Shown: positions 9,123 to 18,319 of the stretch, in pieces
Numbering within the stretch: position 1 is the stretch's first letter
Layout of the letters: the number at the start of each line of letters is the position of its first letter
Program-made: the position numbers and the translations under genes
Notes under the pieces: generated by a model
Told to the model about the DNA's origin: nothing
Databases searched by the model: none
What the model saw: only the letters and a program-made list of their open reading frames with translations
Origin: Bacillota bacterium
GTDB taxonomy: Bacteria; Bacillota; Clostridia; Lachnospirales; Lachnospiraceae
Assembly: GCA_023413555.1 (NCBI GenBank)
Contig: JAEZPG010000021.1
Span: forward strand, 1-59,104
Length of the DNA: 59,104 nucleotides
Direction: 5' to 3'

Positions 9123-9968
9123 TTGAGTTTAGCAGATAAGATTTTTATAGATATGTGTCAAGATATTATGCATAATGGTACAAGTACAGAAGGCGAAAAG
9201 GTACGGCCAAAATGGGAGGATGGCAGCTTTGCCTATACCATTAAGAGATTTGGTGTTGTGAACCGCTATGATTTATCTAAGGAATTCCCTGCTTTGACAC
9301 TTCGTCGCACCGGAATAAAAAGTTGTATTGATGAGCTTCTTTGGATTTGGCAGAAAAAATCCAACAATATTAATGAACTAAATAGTCATATTTGGGATAG
9401 TTGGGCAGATGAAAATGGTTCCATTGGTAAGGCGTATGGCTATCAAATGGGTGTAAAACATGTATACAAGGAAGGTATGATGGACCAGGTAGATCGTGTG
9501 ATTTATGACTTAAAGAACAATCCGTATAGTCGTAGAATTATGACTAATATCTATGTACATCAGGATCTCCATGAGATGAATCTCTATCCATGTGCTTACA
9601 GCATGACCTTTAATGTAACAAAAGATCGAGATAGTGACAAGATGAGATTAAATGCAATCCTAAACCAACGTTCTCAAGATATTTTGGCAGCTAATAATTG
9701 GAATGTATGTCAGTATGCTACTCTTGTGCATATGTTTGCTCAGATTTGTGGTTATGAAGTGGGAGAATTGGTACATGTCATCGCAGATGCTCATATCTAT
9801 GACCGCCACATCCCGATAGTGGAAGAGCTCATTAGTCGACCAACTTATGATGCGCCAACCTTCTGGATGAATCCAGAGATTAAAGATTTTTATGAATTTA
9901 CTGTGGATGATTTCCGCTTGGATAACTATGTGACTGGACCACAGGTAAAGATACCGATTGCTGTGTAA
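9123..9968 (+). CDS. thyA: Thymidylate synthase
   Basis: The enzyme methylates dUMP to dTMP using methylene-tetrahydrofolate, leaving dihydrofolate. The 281-residue protein has the Arg-Arg pair (SRRIMTNIY) that binds phosphate from the partner subunit, the nucleophile C157 in NLYPCAYSM, and the QRSQDILAANNWNV and HVIADAHIYDRH segments. TTG 9123 is favoured as the start because AAGGAAGG (9104-9111) is well placed and the resulting N-terminus, SLADKIFIDMC, is family-like; ATG 9099 in the same frame is the alternative. It is followed at 12 bases by folA, which recycles the dihydrofolate made here. Confidence 0.93.
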   Translation: MSLADKIFIDMCQDIMHNGTSTEGEKVRPKWEDGSFAYTIKRFGVVNRYDLSKEFPALTLRRTGIKSCIDELLWIWQKKSNNINELNSHIWDSWADENGSIGKAYGYQMGVKHVYKEGMMDQVDRVIYDLKNNPYSRRIMTNIYVHQDLHEMNLYPCAYSMTFNVTKDRDSDKMRLNAILNQRSQDILAANNWNVCQYATLVHMFAQICGYEVGELVHVIADAHIYDRHIPIVEELISRPTYDAPTFWMNPEIKDFYEFTVDDFRLDNYVTGPQVKIPIAV

Positions 9969-9980
9969 GGAGGAACTTTC

Positions 9981-10469
9981 ATGAATATAATTGTCGCCGT
10001 AGATAATAACTGGGCAATTGGCTATAAAAATGAACTTCTGGTACGAATCCCTGCTGACCAGCGTTTCTTTCGTGAGACTACTACAGGAAAAGTAGTGATT
10101 ATGGGAAGAAAGACCCTGGAATCCTTTCCGCAAAAGCAGCCGCTAAAGAATCGTACTAACATCGTGATTACAAAAGATAAGAACTACACTGTAAAGGACG
10201 CTATTGTGGTTCATAGCGTAGAGGAAGCCATTGAACAGGTGAAAGATGTTCCAACAGATCAAGTATATGTCATTGGAGGAGCAAGTATTTATGAGCAAAT
10301 GCTTCCATTTTGCAAGGTTGCTCATGTTACTAAGATAGATTATGCCTATCAGGCAGATACCTATTTTCCTAATTTAGATAAAAATCCAGAGTGGAAGCTG
10401 GTAGCAGACAGTGATGAACAGACATATTATGATTTGGTGTATTATTTTAACCGATATGTTAGAGGATAG
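9981..10469 (+). CDS. folA: Dihydrofolate reductase
   Basis: A 162-residue NADPH-dependent enzyme that reduces dihydrofolate to tetrahydrofolate. Family hallmarks are the N-terminal MNIIVAVDNNWAIGYKNEL with the Met20-type loop, the NADPH-binding GRKTLESFP, and the VIGGASIYEQML segment that contacts the cofactor. An acidic residue in the PADQRFF helix occupies the substrate-binding position. It is coupled to thyA, with an AAGGAGGA site overlapping the thyA stop region, and is closed by a strong terminator. The length is normal. Confidence 0.95.
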   Translation: MNIIVAVDNNWAIGYKNELLVRIPADQRFFRETTTGKVVIMGRKTLESFPQKQPLKNRTNIVITKDKNYTVKDAIVVHSVEEAIEQVKDVPTDQVYVIGGASIYEQMLPFCKVAHVTKIDYAYQADTYFPNLDKNPEWKLVADSDEQTYYDLVYYFNRYVRG

Positions 10470-10478
10470 AGTTACAAA

Positions 10479-10519
10479 AAGTGTCTTTGCCCATCTCTAG
10501 AGGGTAAAGGCACTTTTTT
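10479..10519 (+). terminator. Terminator after folA
   Basis: A 14-bp stem (10479-10492 with 10501-10514, two G-U pairs in the RNA) ends in a run of six T. It is a classic intrinsic terminator for thyA-folA. Confidence 0.85.
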
Positions 10520-10575
10520 CGCAGGGAGTTATCTGACCGATGGGAGGATAAGTTCCTCTTTAGCGAATAACATAG

Positions 10576-10608
10576 AATAACCGTAGAGTGCATGCATCCA
10601 CGGTTATT
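10576..10608. repeat. Inverted repeat before the deacetylase gene
   Basis: AATAACCGT (10576-10584) and ACGGTTATT (10600-10608) form a 9-bp inverted repeat around a TGCATGCA-containing loop, 39 bases before the next start codon. There is no T tract, so it could be an operator or a leader hairpin. Confidence 0.4.
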
Positions 10609-10647
10609 AGCATATGATATATAGATTAATAGTTAAGAAGGAATTCC

Positions 10648-11514
10648 ATGAAAAGGCAGGTTAGTAAAAAAATAATTGGGATTGTTAGTTTTATTTTTAT
10701 CTGCATTGCAATCTGTTTTATAGTAGATCAGACATCTGTTGGCCGAGTACAATATCCAAAGACCTATGGGGAGTATGAAGAACAAAAAAACATATGGAAC
10801 CAAGAGGAAAGCCAGGATGTCACTGCTATGGAGGGAGAGAATAAAGAGGCTGCAAGGGATGCTGATATTGAGAGAAAGGAACTTACGAAGACCGCTTTTC
10901 TGACCTTTGACGATGGACCGAGCAAAAATACAGAGAAGGTACTAGATATTCTCAAAGAATACCAGATCAAAGCCACTTTTTTTATAGTGGCCCAAGAGAT
11001 TACACCAGAACGAGAAGCAATAGTAAATCGTATGATAAAAGAAGGCCATGTCGTTGGAATACATACTTATAATCATAACTATAAGAAAATATATAAATCC
11101 AAGCAAAGCTGTTTGGAGGATATATTAAAATCCAGTGAGCGTATTGAAGAAGCAACAGGGATTGCACCTAGGTATTATCGTTTTCCTTATGGAAGTGCCA
11201 ACTGCTATATTTCTGGTTTTTGTAACGATATCATTGAAGAGTTGAATAATAGAAATATTCAGTATATCGATTGGAATGTATCAGGGGAAGATGCCATAGG
11301 GAAGCCTACCAGTTACTCTATTATGAAGAATATTCGCAGTTTTGATAGATATATGGAACCTGTGATTCTACTTCATGATGGACAGTCTAATGGACTGACT
11401 GCAAAGGTATTGCCTCAAATTATAGAAAAGATTAAGAAGGAAGGTTATGGATTTGGTACCATTGATCAGAGAAGTAAACCTTATCAATGGTCACATGGTT
11501 GGAAGAAGAATTGA
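10648..11514 (+). CDS. Membrane-anchored polysaccharide deacetylase (NodB domain)
   Basis: A 288-residue carbohydrate esterase family 4 protein that removes acetyl groups from peptidoglycan or another N-acetylated glycan. Residues 8-27 form one signal-anchor helix, and an acidic linker follows. The catalytic domain has motif 1 TFDDGPS (the Asp pair), motif 2 H-x3-H as HTYNH for the metal, motif 3 RYYRFPYGS, and the late motif VILLHDG. All key residues look intact. The ATG is preceded by AAGAAGGAATTCC. It stands alone before a SleC-like gene, so a cell wall or spore cortex role is plausible. The exact substrate cannot be read. Confidence 0.9.
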   Translation: MKRQVSKKIIGIVSFIFICIAICFIVDQTSVGRVQYPKTYGEYEEQKNIWNQEESQDVTAMEGENKEAARDADIERKELTKTAFLTFDDGPSKNTEKVLDILKEYQIKATFFIVAQEITPEREAIVNRMIKEGHVVGIHTYNHNYKKIYKSKQSCLEDILKSSERIEEATGIAPRYYRFPYGSANCYISGFCNDIIEELNNRNIQYIDWNVSGEDAIGKPTSYSIMKNIRSFDRYMEPVILLHDGQSNGLTAKVLPQIIEKIKKEGYGFGTIDQRSKPYQWSHGWKKN

Positions 11515-11597
11515 CCATTGCTGAACTTAAAGGTTTCATGGAACATAATATATTTCCTATCATAAAATGTTAGTAAAATATAAGAATCGGGGTAGTT

Positions 11598-12869
11598 ATG
11601 AGAAAAGATATTGTTTACCCAGCTGAACTAGGAGTTCAGTCTTTTGGTAGATTTCGTGCAGATGTTACATCTATCCTTGCATCCAGACCATTAGAGGGAG
11701 CTACAGTTAGTATCAGTAGTGCCAGTGATCCTGGTAGGGTAATAGAAGAATTACAGACAGATAACATAGGTCGTACAGAGGAAGTGGAGTTACCAGCTCC
11801 TAATATTGATTATAGCATGGAACCTTCTGATGTACAGCCATATAGCCAATACAATGTCTCGGTTTCTATACCGGGATTTGAAACAGTGAAGATAGATGGG
11901 GTACAGGTTCTTCCTACTATTACTGCCATACAGAACTTTTCTCTTATGCCAATTGATAACGCTGTAGGTGAAAGTGAAGAACTATTTACTATAGGTCCTA
12001 ATGTACTATTGAATGGTTACCCACCTAAAATCGCTGAGGCGGAGATAAAGCCAGTGAATGAAACTGGCGAAATCGTTTTAAGTAAGGTGGTTATTCCAGA
12101 GTTTATTGTAGTTCACAATGGTCCACCAAAAGACACTAGTGCCAAGAATTACTACGTGAAATATAAAGACTATATTAAAAATGTAGCCTCCTCTGAAATC
12201 TATGCTACCTGGCCGGAGGCCACTATACAAGCCAATGTACTGGCAATCCAATCATTTACTCTAAATAGGGTATACACAGAGTGGTACCGGAATAAAGGTT
12301 ATAGCTTCACAATTACATCCTCAACTGCATATGATCATAAGTTTATACCTGAGAGGAATTTCTTTGATACCATATCAGAAATAGTGGATATTATATTTGC
12401 TAATTATCTGTCATTTCCAGATGTGAAACAGCCAATTCTTACCCAATATTGCGATGGAAAGAATGTAACCTGTCCAAACTGGATGACTCAATGGGGTTCC
12501 AAATACCTCGGTGATCAAGGCTACACACCAATTGAAATTCTTCGTAATTTCTACGGTAACACTATGTTTATCAACACGGCAGAGGAAGTGGCAGGAGTTC
12601 CATTGTCATGGCCAGGATCACCGCTAGAGATTGGCTCAGTTGGTGAGTCAGTTAGGAACCTTCAAAATCAACTGAATGTGATTTCGCGAGGATATCCTTT
12701 GATTCCGAAGATTGCTGAGGATGGAAAGTATGGAGAAAGGACAGCAGAAGCAGTTTCTGTCTTTCAGAATATATTTAAGTTACCAGAGACCGGAACGGTT
12801 GATTTTGCTACTTGGTATAAAATAAGTGAGATATATGTTGGGGTAAGTAGAATAGCAGAATTAAGCTAG
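11598..12869 (+). CDS. SleC-like spore cortex-lytic / peptidoglycan-binding protein
   Basis: The 423-residue protein has the layout of clostridial SleC. An N-terminal beta-rich prodomain (about 15-120; ASRPLEGATVSISSA, then VSIPGFETVKIDGVQV) leads to a SpoIID/LytB-like central region (about 190-330; the AIQSFTLNRVY and QYCDGKNVTCPNWMTQWGS segments). A C-terminal PG_binding_1 domain follows (about 345-415; VGESVRNLQNQLN, EDGKYGERTAEAVSVFQ). SleC degrades the spore cortex during germination after Csp proteases remove the prodomain. No Csp protease gene is adjacent. There is no signal peptide, as expected for a protein packaged in the spore by the mother cell. The family fit is good; whether this copy is the main germination enzyme or a paralogue is unknown. 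Confidence 0.72.
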   Translation: MRKDIVYPAELGVQSFGRFRADVTSILASRPLEGATVSISSASDPGRVIEELQTDNIGRTEEVELPAPNIDYSMEPSDVQPYSQYNVSVSIPGFETVKIDGVQVLPTITAIQNFSLMPIDNAVGESEELFTIGPNVLLNGYPPKIAEAEIKPVNETGEIVLSKVVIPEFIVVHNGPPKDTSAKNYYVKYKDYIKNVASSEIYATWPEATIQANVLAIQSFTLNRVYTEWYRNKGYSFTITSSTAYDHKFIPERNFFDTISEIVDIIFANYLSFPDVKQPILTQYCDGKNVTCPNWMTQWGSKYLGDQGYTPIEILRNFYGNTMFINTAEEVAGVPLSWPGSPLEIGSVGESVRNLQNQLNVISRGYPLIPKIAEDGKYGERTAEAVSVFQNIFKLPETGTVDFATWYKISEIYVGVSRIAELS

Positions 12870-12935
12870 GACTATAGAGAACGCATTACAAATGTAATAA
12901 AAAAAGAATGTGTTAACTTAATATTCTTAACTATA

Positions 12936-12982
12936 AAGTAGCCATTTTCTATGAATCAATTAAAGAAAATGTCTACTTTTTC
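12936..12982 (+). terminator. Terminator after the SleC-like gene
   Basis: AAGTAG-C-CATTTTCT (12936-12950) pairs with AGAAAATG-T-CTACTT (12964-12978), followed by a T-rich run. Confidence 0.75.
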
Positions 12983-12999
12983 TTTTCTAAAAAAATATC

Positions 13000-13028
13000 T
13001 TGCCATATAAATGGACTTATGATAAACT
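13000..13028 (+). promoter_or_regulatory. Promoter for carAB
   Basis: TTGCCA (13000-13005) and TAAACT (13023-13028) are 17 bases apart. The predicted transcript has a leader of about 130 bases before carA that includes a run of nine T. I could not fold it into a convincing PyrR or other attenuator. Confidence 0.5.
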
Positions 13029-13162
13029 TATGACAATTTAGGATTAAGGCATATTTTAAAAAGAGAACCCGAGTGTTGAATGTTGGTGTGTATTCTTTTT
13101 TTTTGTGTATTTTTCTGAATTCGAAAGATAATCAAAAGAAAAAGAAAGGAATAGGTGGATTT

Positions 13163-14266
13163 ATGAAAGCATTTCTAATACTAGAAGATGGAACCACATT
13201 TGTAGGAATAAGTATCGGATCTAACCGTGAAGTCATAAGTGAGATAGTCTTTAACACTTCTATGACAGGTTACTTGGAGGTACTGACAGATCCTAGCTAT
13301 GCAGGCCAGGCAGTCGTAATGACTTACCCGCTGATTGGAAATTACGGAGTGTGCTATGAGGACACAGAATCTCAAAAAGCATGGCCAGATGGTTATATTG
13401 TACGAGAAATAGCCAGACGGGGAAGCAACTTTAGAAACGAAGATAGTATTGAGAATTTTCTAATTACCAATGATATTCCTGGAATTGCAGGTATCGATAC
13501 GAGAGCTTTAACCAAGCTACTTCGTGAAAAGGGTACTATGAATGGGATGATTACCACCAATGAGAACTATAAATTAGAAGAGGTGTTAGATAGAATTCGT
13601 CAGTACCAAGTAACTAAAGTGGTGGAGAAGGTAAGCTGTAAAGAGGTTAAAACCTACAAAGCAGGTGATTTAGGTACAAAGCAGGTAGAAACCAATGGAT
13701 TTAAGGTTGCCTTATTGGACCTAGGCTCTAAGAAAAATATTGTCAGATGTCTCTTAAAGAGAGGCTGTCAGGTTACTGTATATCCGGCTACCACGAAAGC
13801 TGAGGAGATTATAGCGGACGCACCAGATGGCATTATGCTTAGTAACGGACCAGGGGATCCTGCAGAATGTGTTGAAATCATTGAAGAAATTAAAAAATTA
13901 TATAATACGGACATCCCAATCTTTGCTATTTGTCTGGGACATCAGCTTATGGCCCTGGCTAATGGCGCAAAGACTCATAAGATGAAATACGGTCACAGAG
14001 GTGCTAATCATCCAGTCAAGGATCTAAGTACAGGAAGAGTGTACATCTCTTCACAGAATCACGGTTATGTAGTAGATGGTGAGAGCCTAGATACCTCTCT
14101 TGCGGAGACCAGCTTTATCAATGTAAATGATAAGTCGGTGGAGGGACTTCATTATCTGAATAAAAATGTATTTACTGTCCAGTTCCATCCCGAGGCCTCA
14201 GCGGGACCTCAGGATTCTGAGTTCCTATTTGACCGATTTATTCATATGATGGAGGTGTGTAAATAA
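13163..14266 (+). CDS. carA: Carbamoyl-phosphate synthase small subunit (glutaminase)
   Basis: The 367-residue subunit strips ammonia from glutamine and passes it to CarB to make carbamoyl phosphate for arginine and pyrimidines. The N-terminal CPSase_sm_chain domain (KAFLILEDGTTFVG, STGYLE-type SMTGYLEVLTDPSYAGQ) is followed by a class I glutamine amidotransferase domain. That domain has nucleophile C257 in FAICLGHQ and the H342/E344 pair in FHPEAS. The frame is open from 13073, but ATG 13163 has AGGTGG in front and gives the family-typical N-terminus. The last base of its stop codon is the first base of the carB ATG. Confidence 0.96.
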   Translation: MKAFLILEDGTTFVGISIGSNREVISEIVFNTSMTGYLEVLTDPSYAGQAVVMTYPLIGNYGVCYEDTESQKAWPDGYIVREIARRGSNFRNEDSIENFLITNDIPGIAGIDTRALTKLLREKGTMNGMITTNENYKLEEVLDRIRQYQVTKVVEKVSCKEVKTYKAGDLGTKQVETNGFKVALLDLGSKKNIVRCLLKRGCQVTVYPATTKAEEIIADAPDGIMLSNGPGDPAECVEIIEEIKKLYNTDIPIFAICLGHQLMALANGAKTHKMKYGHRGANHPVKDLSTGRVYISSQNHGYVVDGESLDTSLAETSFINVNDKSVEGLHYLNKNVFTVQFHPEASAGPQDSEFLFDRFIHMMEVCK

Positions 14267-17200
14267 TGCCAAAGATTGAAAGTATCCAAAAAGTATTAGT
14301 AATAGGTTCTGGCCCTATTGTAATCGGCCAGGCAGCTGAGTTTGACTATGCAGGCACACAGGCCTGCCGTTCCTTAAAGGAAGAGGGTATAGAGGTTGTT
14401 CTTGTTAACTCCAACCCTGCTACCATTATGACTGACAGAGATATCGCAGATGAAGTTTATATAGAGCCACTTACTACAGATGTTGTAAAACAGCTGATTT
14501 TAAAAGAGAAACCAGATAGCGTACTTCCCACCCTTGGTGGACAGGCAGCCTTAAATATCGCTATGGAATTAGAGGAGAGTGGCTTCCTTCGTGAAAATGA
14601 GGTGAACCTCATTGGTACTACTTCTGAAACAATTAAGAAGGCAGAAGATCGTCTAGAATTCAAAAACACTATGGAGAAAATCGGGGAACCGGTTGCAGCC
14701 AGTCTTGTAGTAAATACTGTAGAGGATGCCATCGCCTTTGCGGCAACGATAGGGTATCCAGTCGTAATCCGTCCTGCATACACCCTTGGTGGAAGCGGTG
14801 GTGGTATCGCTAACAATCCAATTGAATTAGAAGATATTTGTTCCAACGGACTTCGCTTAAGTCGTGTAGGTCAGTGCCTGATTGAAAGATGTATTTCTGG
14901 ATGGAAAGAAATTGAATATGAAGTAATGAGAGACAGTGCCGGAAACTGTATTACCGTATGTAATATGGAGAATTTGGATCCTGTTGGTGTACACACAGGA
15001 GATAGTATCGTAGTAGCACCTTCCCAGACTTTAACGGATAAGGATCACCAGATGCTTCGTACCTCTGCCCTTAATATCATCAGCGAGTTAAATATTACTG
15101 GTGGATGTAATGTACAGTATGCACTAAATCCAGACTCCTTCGAGTACTGTGTTATTGAAGTAAATCCACGTGTAAGCCGTTCCTCTGCTCTTGCTAGTAA
15201 GGCTACCGGCTACCCAATCGCCAAGGTTGCTGCAAAGATTGCTCTTGGATACACCTTAGACGAGATTAAAAATGCCATTACTGGAAAAACCTATGCAAGT
15301 TTTGAACCTGCGCTAGATTACTGTGTAGTGAAGATACCAAGGCTGCCATTTGATAAATTTATTATGGCGAAGAGAACTCTTACTACGCAGATGAAGGCTA
15401 CCGGTGAAGTTATGAGCATCTGCAATAATTTTGAAGGAGCCCTTATGAAAGCCCTTCGTTCCTTGGAACAGCATGTGGATAGCTTAATTACTACAGAATA
15501 TGACGACTTCACTGAGGAAGATATTATCGAAAAGCTTCATGTGATTGATGATAGAAGAATCTTTGTTATTGCAGAGGCCATAAGAAGAGGCATTTCCTAC
15601 GAGGTAATTAATAACATTACGAAGATAGATATCTGGTTTATCGATAAGATAGCAATCCTAGTAGAAATGGAGAAAAGGCTAAAATCAGAAGAGCTTACTC
15701 CTGAGCTACTTATGGAAGCAAAGAGACTTGAGTTCCCTGATACGGTTATTGCCCAATTGACTGGTAAAAAGGAAGCTGAAGTTAAGGCAGCTCGATACGA
15801 AAACGAGATAATCAAAGCCTTTAAGATAGTAGATACCTGCGCAGCAGAGTTTGAAGCTAGCACACCATATTATTATGGATGTTTTGGAAGCTTTGATGAA
15901 GTAAATCCAGAATCAGAGAAGGAAAAGATTCTGGTTCTTGGCAGCGGACCGATTCGAATCGGTCAAGGAATCGAATTCGACTACTGTTCCGTACATGCTA
16001 CTTGGGCATTAAAGAATGCAGGATATGAAACTATTATTGTAAATAATAATCCAGAGACTGTAAGTACTGACTTTGACATTGCAGACAAGTTGTATTTTGA
16101 ACCACTTACTCCAGAAGATGTTGAGAATATTGTCCGTTTGGAAAAACCAGTGGGAGCGGTGGTACAGTTTGGTGGACAAACAGCCATTAAGCTTACTGAA
16201 AGTCTTATGAAAATGGGTGTAAAGATACTTGGAACCTCTGCTGAGAATGTGGATGCAGCAGAAGATCGTGAGCTTTTTGACGAGATTTTAGAGGAGTGCT
16301 GCATTCCAAGACCACAGGGAAGAACTGTATTTACTACCGAAGAGGCTCTGGCAGCAGCTAATGAGTTGGGATATCCGGTTTTGGTACGTCCATCCTATGT
16401 GCTTGGTGGTCAGGGCATGCAAATTGCCATCTCGGATGAAGATGTCAAAGAATTCATGAGCATCATTAACCGTCATTTACAGGAACATCCAATTCTGGTT
16501 GATAAATACCTGATGGGTAAGGAAGTGGAAGTAGATGCTGTATGTGATGGAGAGGACATCGTTATTCCTGGTATTATGGAACATGTGGAGAGAGCTGGTA
16601 TTCACTCTGGAGATAGTATTAGTGTATACCCAACTCAGAACGTTTCTTACAAATGCAAACGTGTTATAGAGGATTATACAAAGAAATTGGCGAAAAGTCT
16701 TCATGTAATTGGTCTGATTAACATCCAGTTTATTATCTATCAGGAAGAGGTTTATGTTATAGAGGTAAATCCTCGTTCCAGCCGTACTGTGCCATATATC
16801 AGTAAGGTAACCGGTATTCCGATTGTAGACTTGGCTTCCAGAGTGATTCTAGGAGAAAAGCTTCGTGATATGGGATATACTCCAGGTTTACAACCAGAAA
16901 GTAAATACATTGCTGTGAAGATGCCTGTATTCTCCTTTGAAAAGATTCGTGGTGCTGACATCAGCTTGGGACCTGAGATGAAATCTACTGGAGAATGTCT
17001 TGGTATCTCTGAGGATTTCCATGAAGCCTTGTATAAAGCGTTCTTAGGTGCAGGAGTGAATCTTCCAAAGCATAAGAAAATGATTATTACGGTAAAGGAT
17101 TCAGATAAATTGGAAGCAGTTCAGATAGGAAAAAGATTTAAAGCCTTGGGGTATGATATCTTTGCAACCAGAAGTACAGCAAAGGTGTTAAATACTAACG

Positions 17201-17463
17201 GTGTTCTTGCCTTCCCTGTCAATAAACTAGATCAAGAGGCACCAACTCTGATGGATCTACTTCTAGAGCATAAGATAGATCTTGTAATAGATACACCAAC
17301 ACAAGGTCGTGATAAATCAAGAGATGGGTTCATAATCCGTCGTGTCTCCATCGAGACAGGTGTTACTTGTCTGACATCATTGGATACAGCAGATGCATTA
17401 TTAACTAGTCTTGAGACAGCCGCAAAGGATAATCTTACGCTGATTAATATTGCAGATATATAA
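14266..17463 (+). CDS. carB: Carbamoyl-phosphate synthase large subunit
   Basis: The 1065-residue subunit contains two homologous ATP-grasp halves, one making carboxyphosphate and then carbamate, the other phosphorylating carbamate. The halves start at KVLVIGSGPIVIGQAAEFDYAGTQA (about 9) and KILVLGSGPIRIGQGIEFDYCSVHA (about 555). Each has its RPSYVLGG-type ATP loop (RPAYTLGGSGGG, RPSYVLGGQGM) and its EVNPR motif. The MGS-like allosteric domain at about 935-1065 ends the protein. A one-base overlap with carA implies translational coupling. A pairing of TGAACT with AGTTCA follows at 17473-17503 as a possible weak terminator. Confidence 0.97.
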   Translation: MPKIESIQKVLVIGSGPIVIGQAAEFDYAGTQACRSLKEEGIEVVLVNSNPATIMTDRDIADEVYIEPLTTDVVKQLILKEKPDSVLPTLGGQAALNIAMELEESGFLRENEVNLIGTTSETIKKAEDRLEFKNTMEKIGEPVAASLVVNTVEDAIAFAATIGYPVVIRPAYTLGGSGGGIANNPIELEDICSNGLRLSRVGQCLIERCISGWKEIEYEVMRDSAGNCITVCNMENLDPVGVHTGDSIVVAPSQTLTDKDHQMLRTSALNIISELNITGGCNVQYALNPDSFEYCVIEVNPRVSRSSALASKATGYPIAKVAAKIALGYTLDEIKNAITGKTYASFEPALDYCVVKIPRLPFDKFIMAKRTLTTQMKATGEVMSICNNFEGALMKALRSLEQHVDSLITTEYDDFTEEDIIEKLHVIDDRRIFVIAEAIRRGISYEVINNITKIDIWFIDKIAILVEMEKRLKSEELTPELLMEAKRLEFPDTVIAQLTGKKEAEVKAARYENEIIKAFKIVDTCAAEFEASTPYYYGCFGSFDEVNPESEKEKILVLGSGPIRIGQGIEFDYCSVHATWALKNAGYETIIVNNNPETVSTDFDIADKLYFEPLTPEDVENIVRLEKPVGAVVQFGGQTAIKLTESLMKMGVKILGTSAENVDAAEDRELFDEILEECCIPRPQGRTVFTTEEALAAANELGYPVLVRPSYVLGGQGMQIAISDEDVKEFMSIINRHLQEHPILVDKYLMGKEVEVDAVCDGEDIVIPGIMEHVERAGIHSGDSISVYPTQNVSYKCKRVIEDYTKKLAKSLHVIGLINIQFIIYQEEVYVIEVNPRSSRTVPYISKVTGIPIVDLASRVILGEKLRDMGYTPGLQPESKYIAVKMPVFSFEKIRGADISLGPEMKSTGECLGISEDFHEALYKAFLGAGVNLPKHKKMIITVKDSDKLEAVQIGKRFKALGYDIFATRSTAKVLNTNGVLAFPVNKLDQEAPTLMDLLLEHKIDLVIDTPTQGRDKSRDGFIIRRVSIETGVTCLTSLDTADALLTSLETAAKDNLTLINIADI

Positions 17464-17472
17464 TAGATATTT

Positions 17473-17503
17473 GATGAACTTCGGCTAATTTGTCGGAGTT
17501 CAC
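17473..17503 (+). terminator. Probable terminator after carB
   Basis: TGAACTTCGGC pairs with TGTCGGAGTTCA around a short loop, with wobble pairs, and a modest T-rich stretch follows. It is weaker than the other terminators here. Confidence 0.45.
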
Positions 17504-17558
17504 TTTACTCATAGGGATTTGTAAGGTATGATAAATATAAAAATATAAGGAGAGTTCT

Positions 17559-18227
17559 ATGAAAAAGTACGCATTATTTGATTTAGATGGAACCTTAACT
17601 GATCCAAAGGTTGGAACTACAACATGTGTTAAGCTTGCACTTGATTATTTTGGTATTCAGGTAGAAAATCTAAAGGAATTGGAATCATTAATTGGTCCCC
17701 CATTAAAGGGTTCATTTATGGAAAAGTATGGTTTAAGTGATGACCAGGCAGATAAAGCAATGGAAATATATCGTTCTCGTTTTTCCACTGTAGGCCTTTA
17801 TGAAAATGAGATGTATAAAGGCATTGATAGTATGTTAAGTCACTTAAGAGAGAAGGGGTATCAACTGTCTGTTGCCAGTTCTAAACCAACGGTATTTGTA
17901 GAACGAATCTTAGAATACTTTGACATCAAAAAGTATTTCCATCATGTAGTAGGAAGCTTATTAGATGGAAGAAGAGTGGATAAGGAAGAAGTGGTGGAGG
18001 AGGCCTTACGTCTCTTGGGAGTTACTGATGAGAGTAAGAAAGAGGCTGTGATGATAGGAGATAGAATGTTTGACGTCATAGGTGCAAAGAGCCATGGAAT
18101 AACAAGTATTGCTGTTTCCTATGGTTATGGTTCCAGAGAAGAACTAGATAATTCTAATCCAGATTATATTGTAGATTCTGTGGAAGAGCTAGAAAACTTA
18201 CTTATATCCCTTAGATTGACAGATTAA
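17559..18227 (+). CDS. HAD-family phosphatase, phosphoglycolate phosphatase-like
   Basis: A 222-residue haloacid dehalogenase hydrolase of the Gph/PGP type. Motif I is FDLDGTLTD (nucleophile and acid Asp), motif II is the VASSKP segment, the Lys of motif III lies in the VDKEEVVEEAL helix, and motif IV is MIGDRMFDVIGAK. A helical cap at about 17-85 fits small phosphorylated substrates. The ATG has AAGGAGAG in front. It stands alone between carB and a GH9-like gene. Whether it acts on phosphoglycolate, pyrophosphate or a sugar phosphate cannot be told. Confidence 0.85.
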   Translation: MKKYALFDLDGTLTDPKVGTTTCVKLALDYFGIQVENLKELESLIGPPLKGSFMEKYGLSDDQADKAMEIYRSRFSTVGLYENEMYKGIDSMLSHLREKGYQLSVASSKPTVFVERILEYFDIKKYFHHVVGSLLDGRRVDKEEVVEEALRLLGVTDESKKEAVMIGDRMFDVIGAKSHGITSIAVSYGYGSREELDNSNPDYIVDSVEELENLLISLRLTD

Positions 18228-18319
18228 TCCATCCTTTCATTGCCTTCCAGTAAACTATATATTATAATACTATATAAATATGATTGTATTGACCGAAATC
18301 TTCTATTGTGGAGGGTGCC

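Noticed and set aside
9660..10133. A 157-codon minus-strand frame across thyA and folA
   Set aside because: It is antisense to two well-supported genes and its translation has no recognisable domain.
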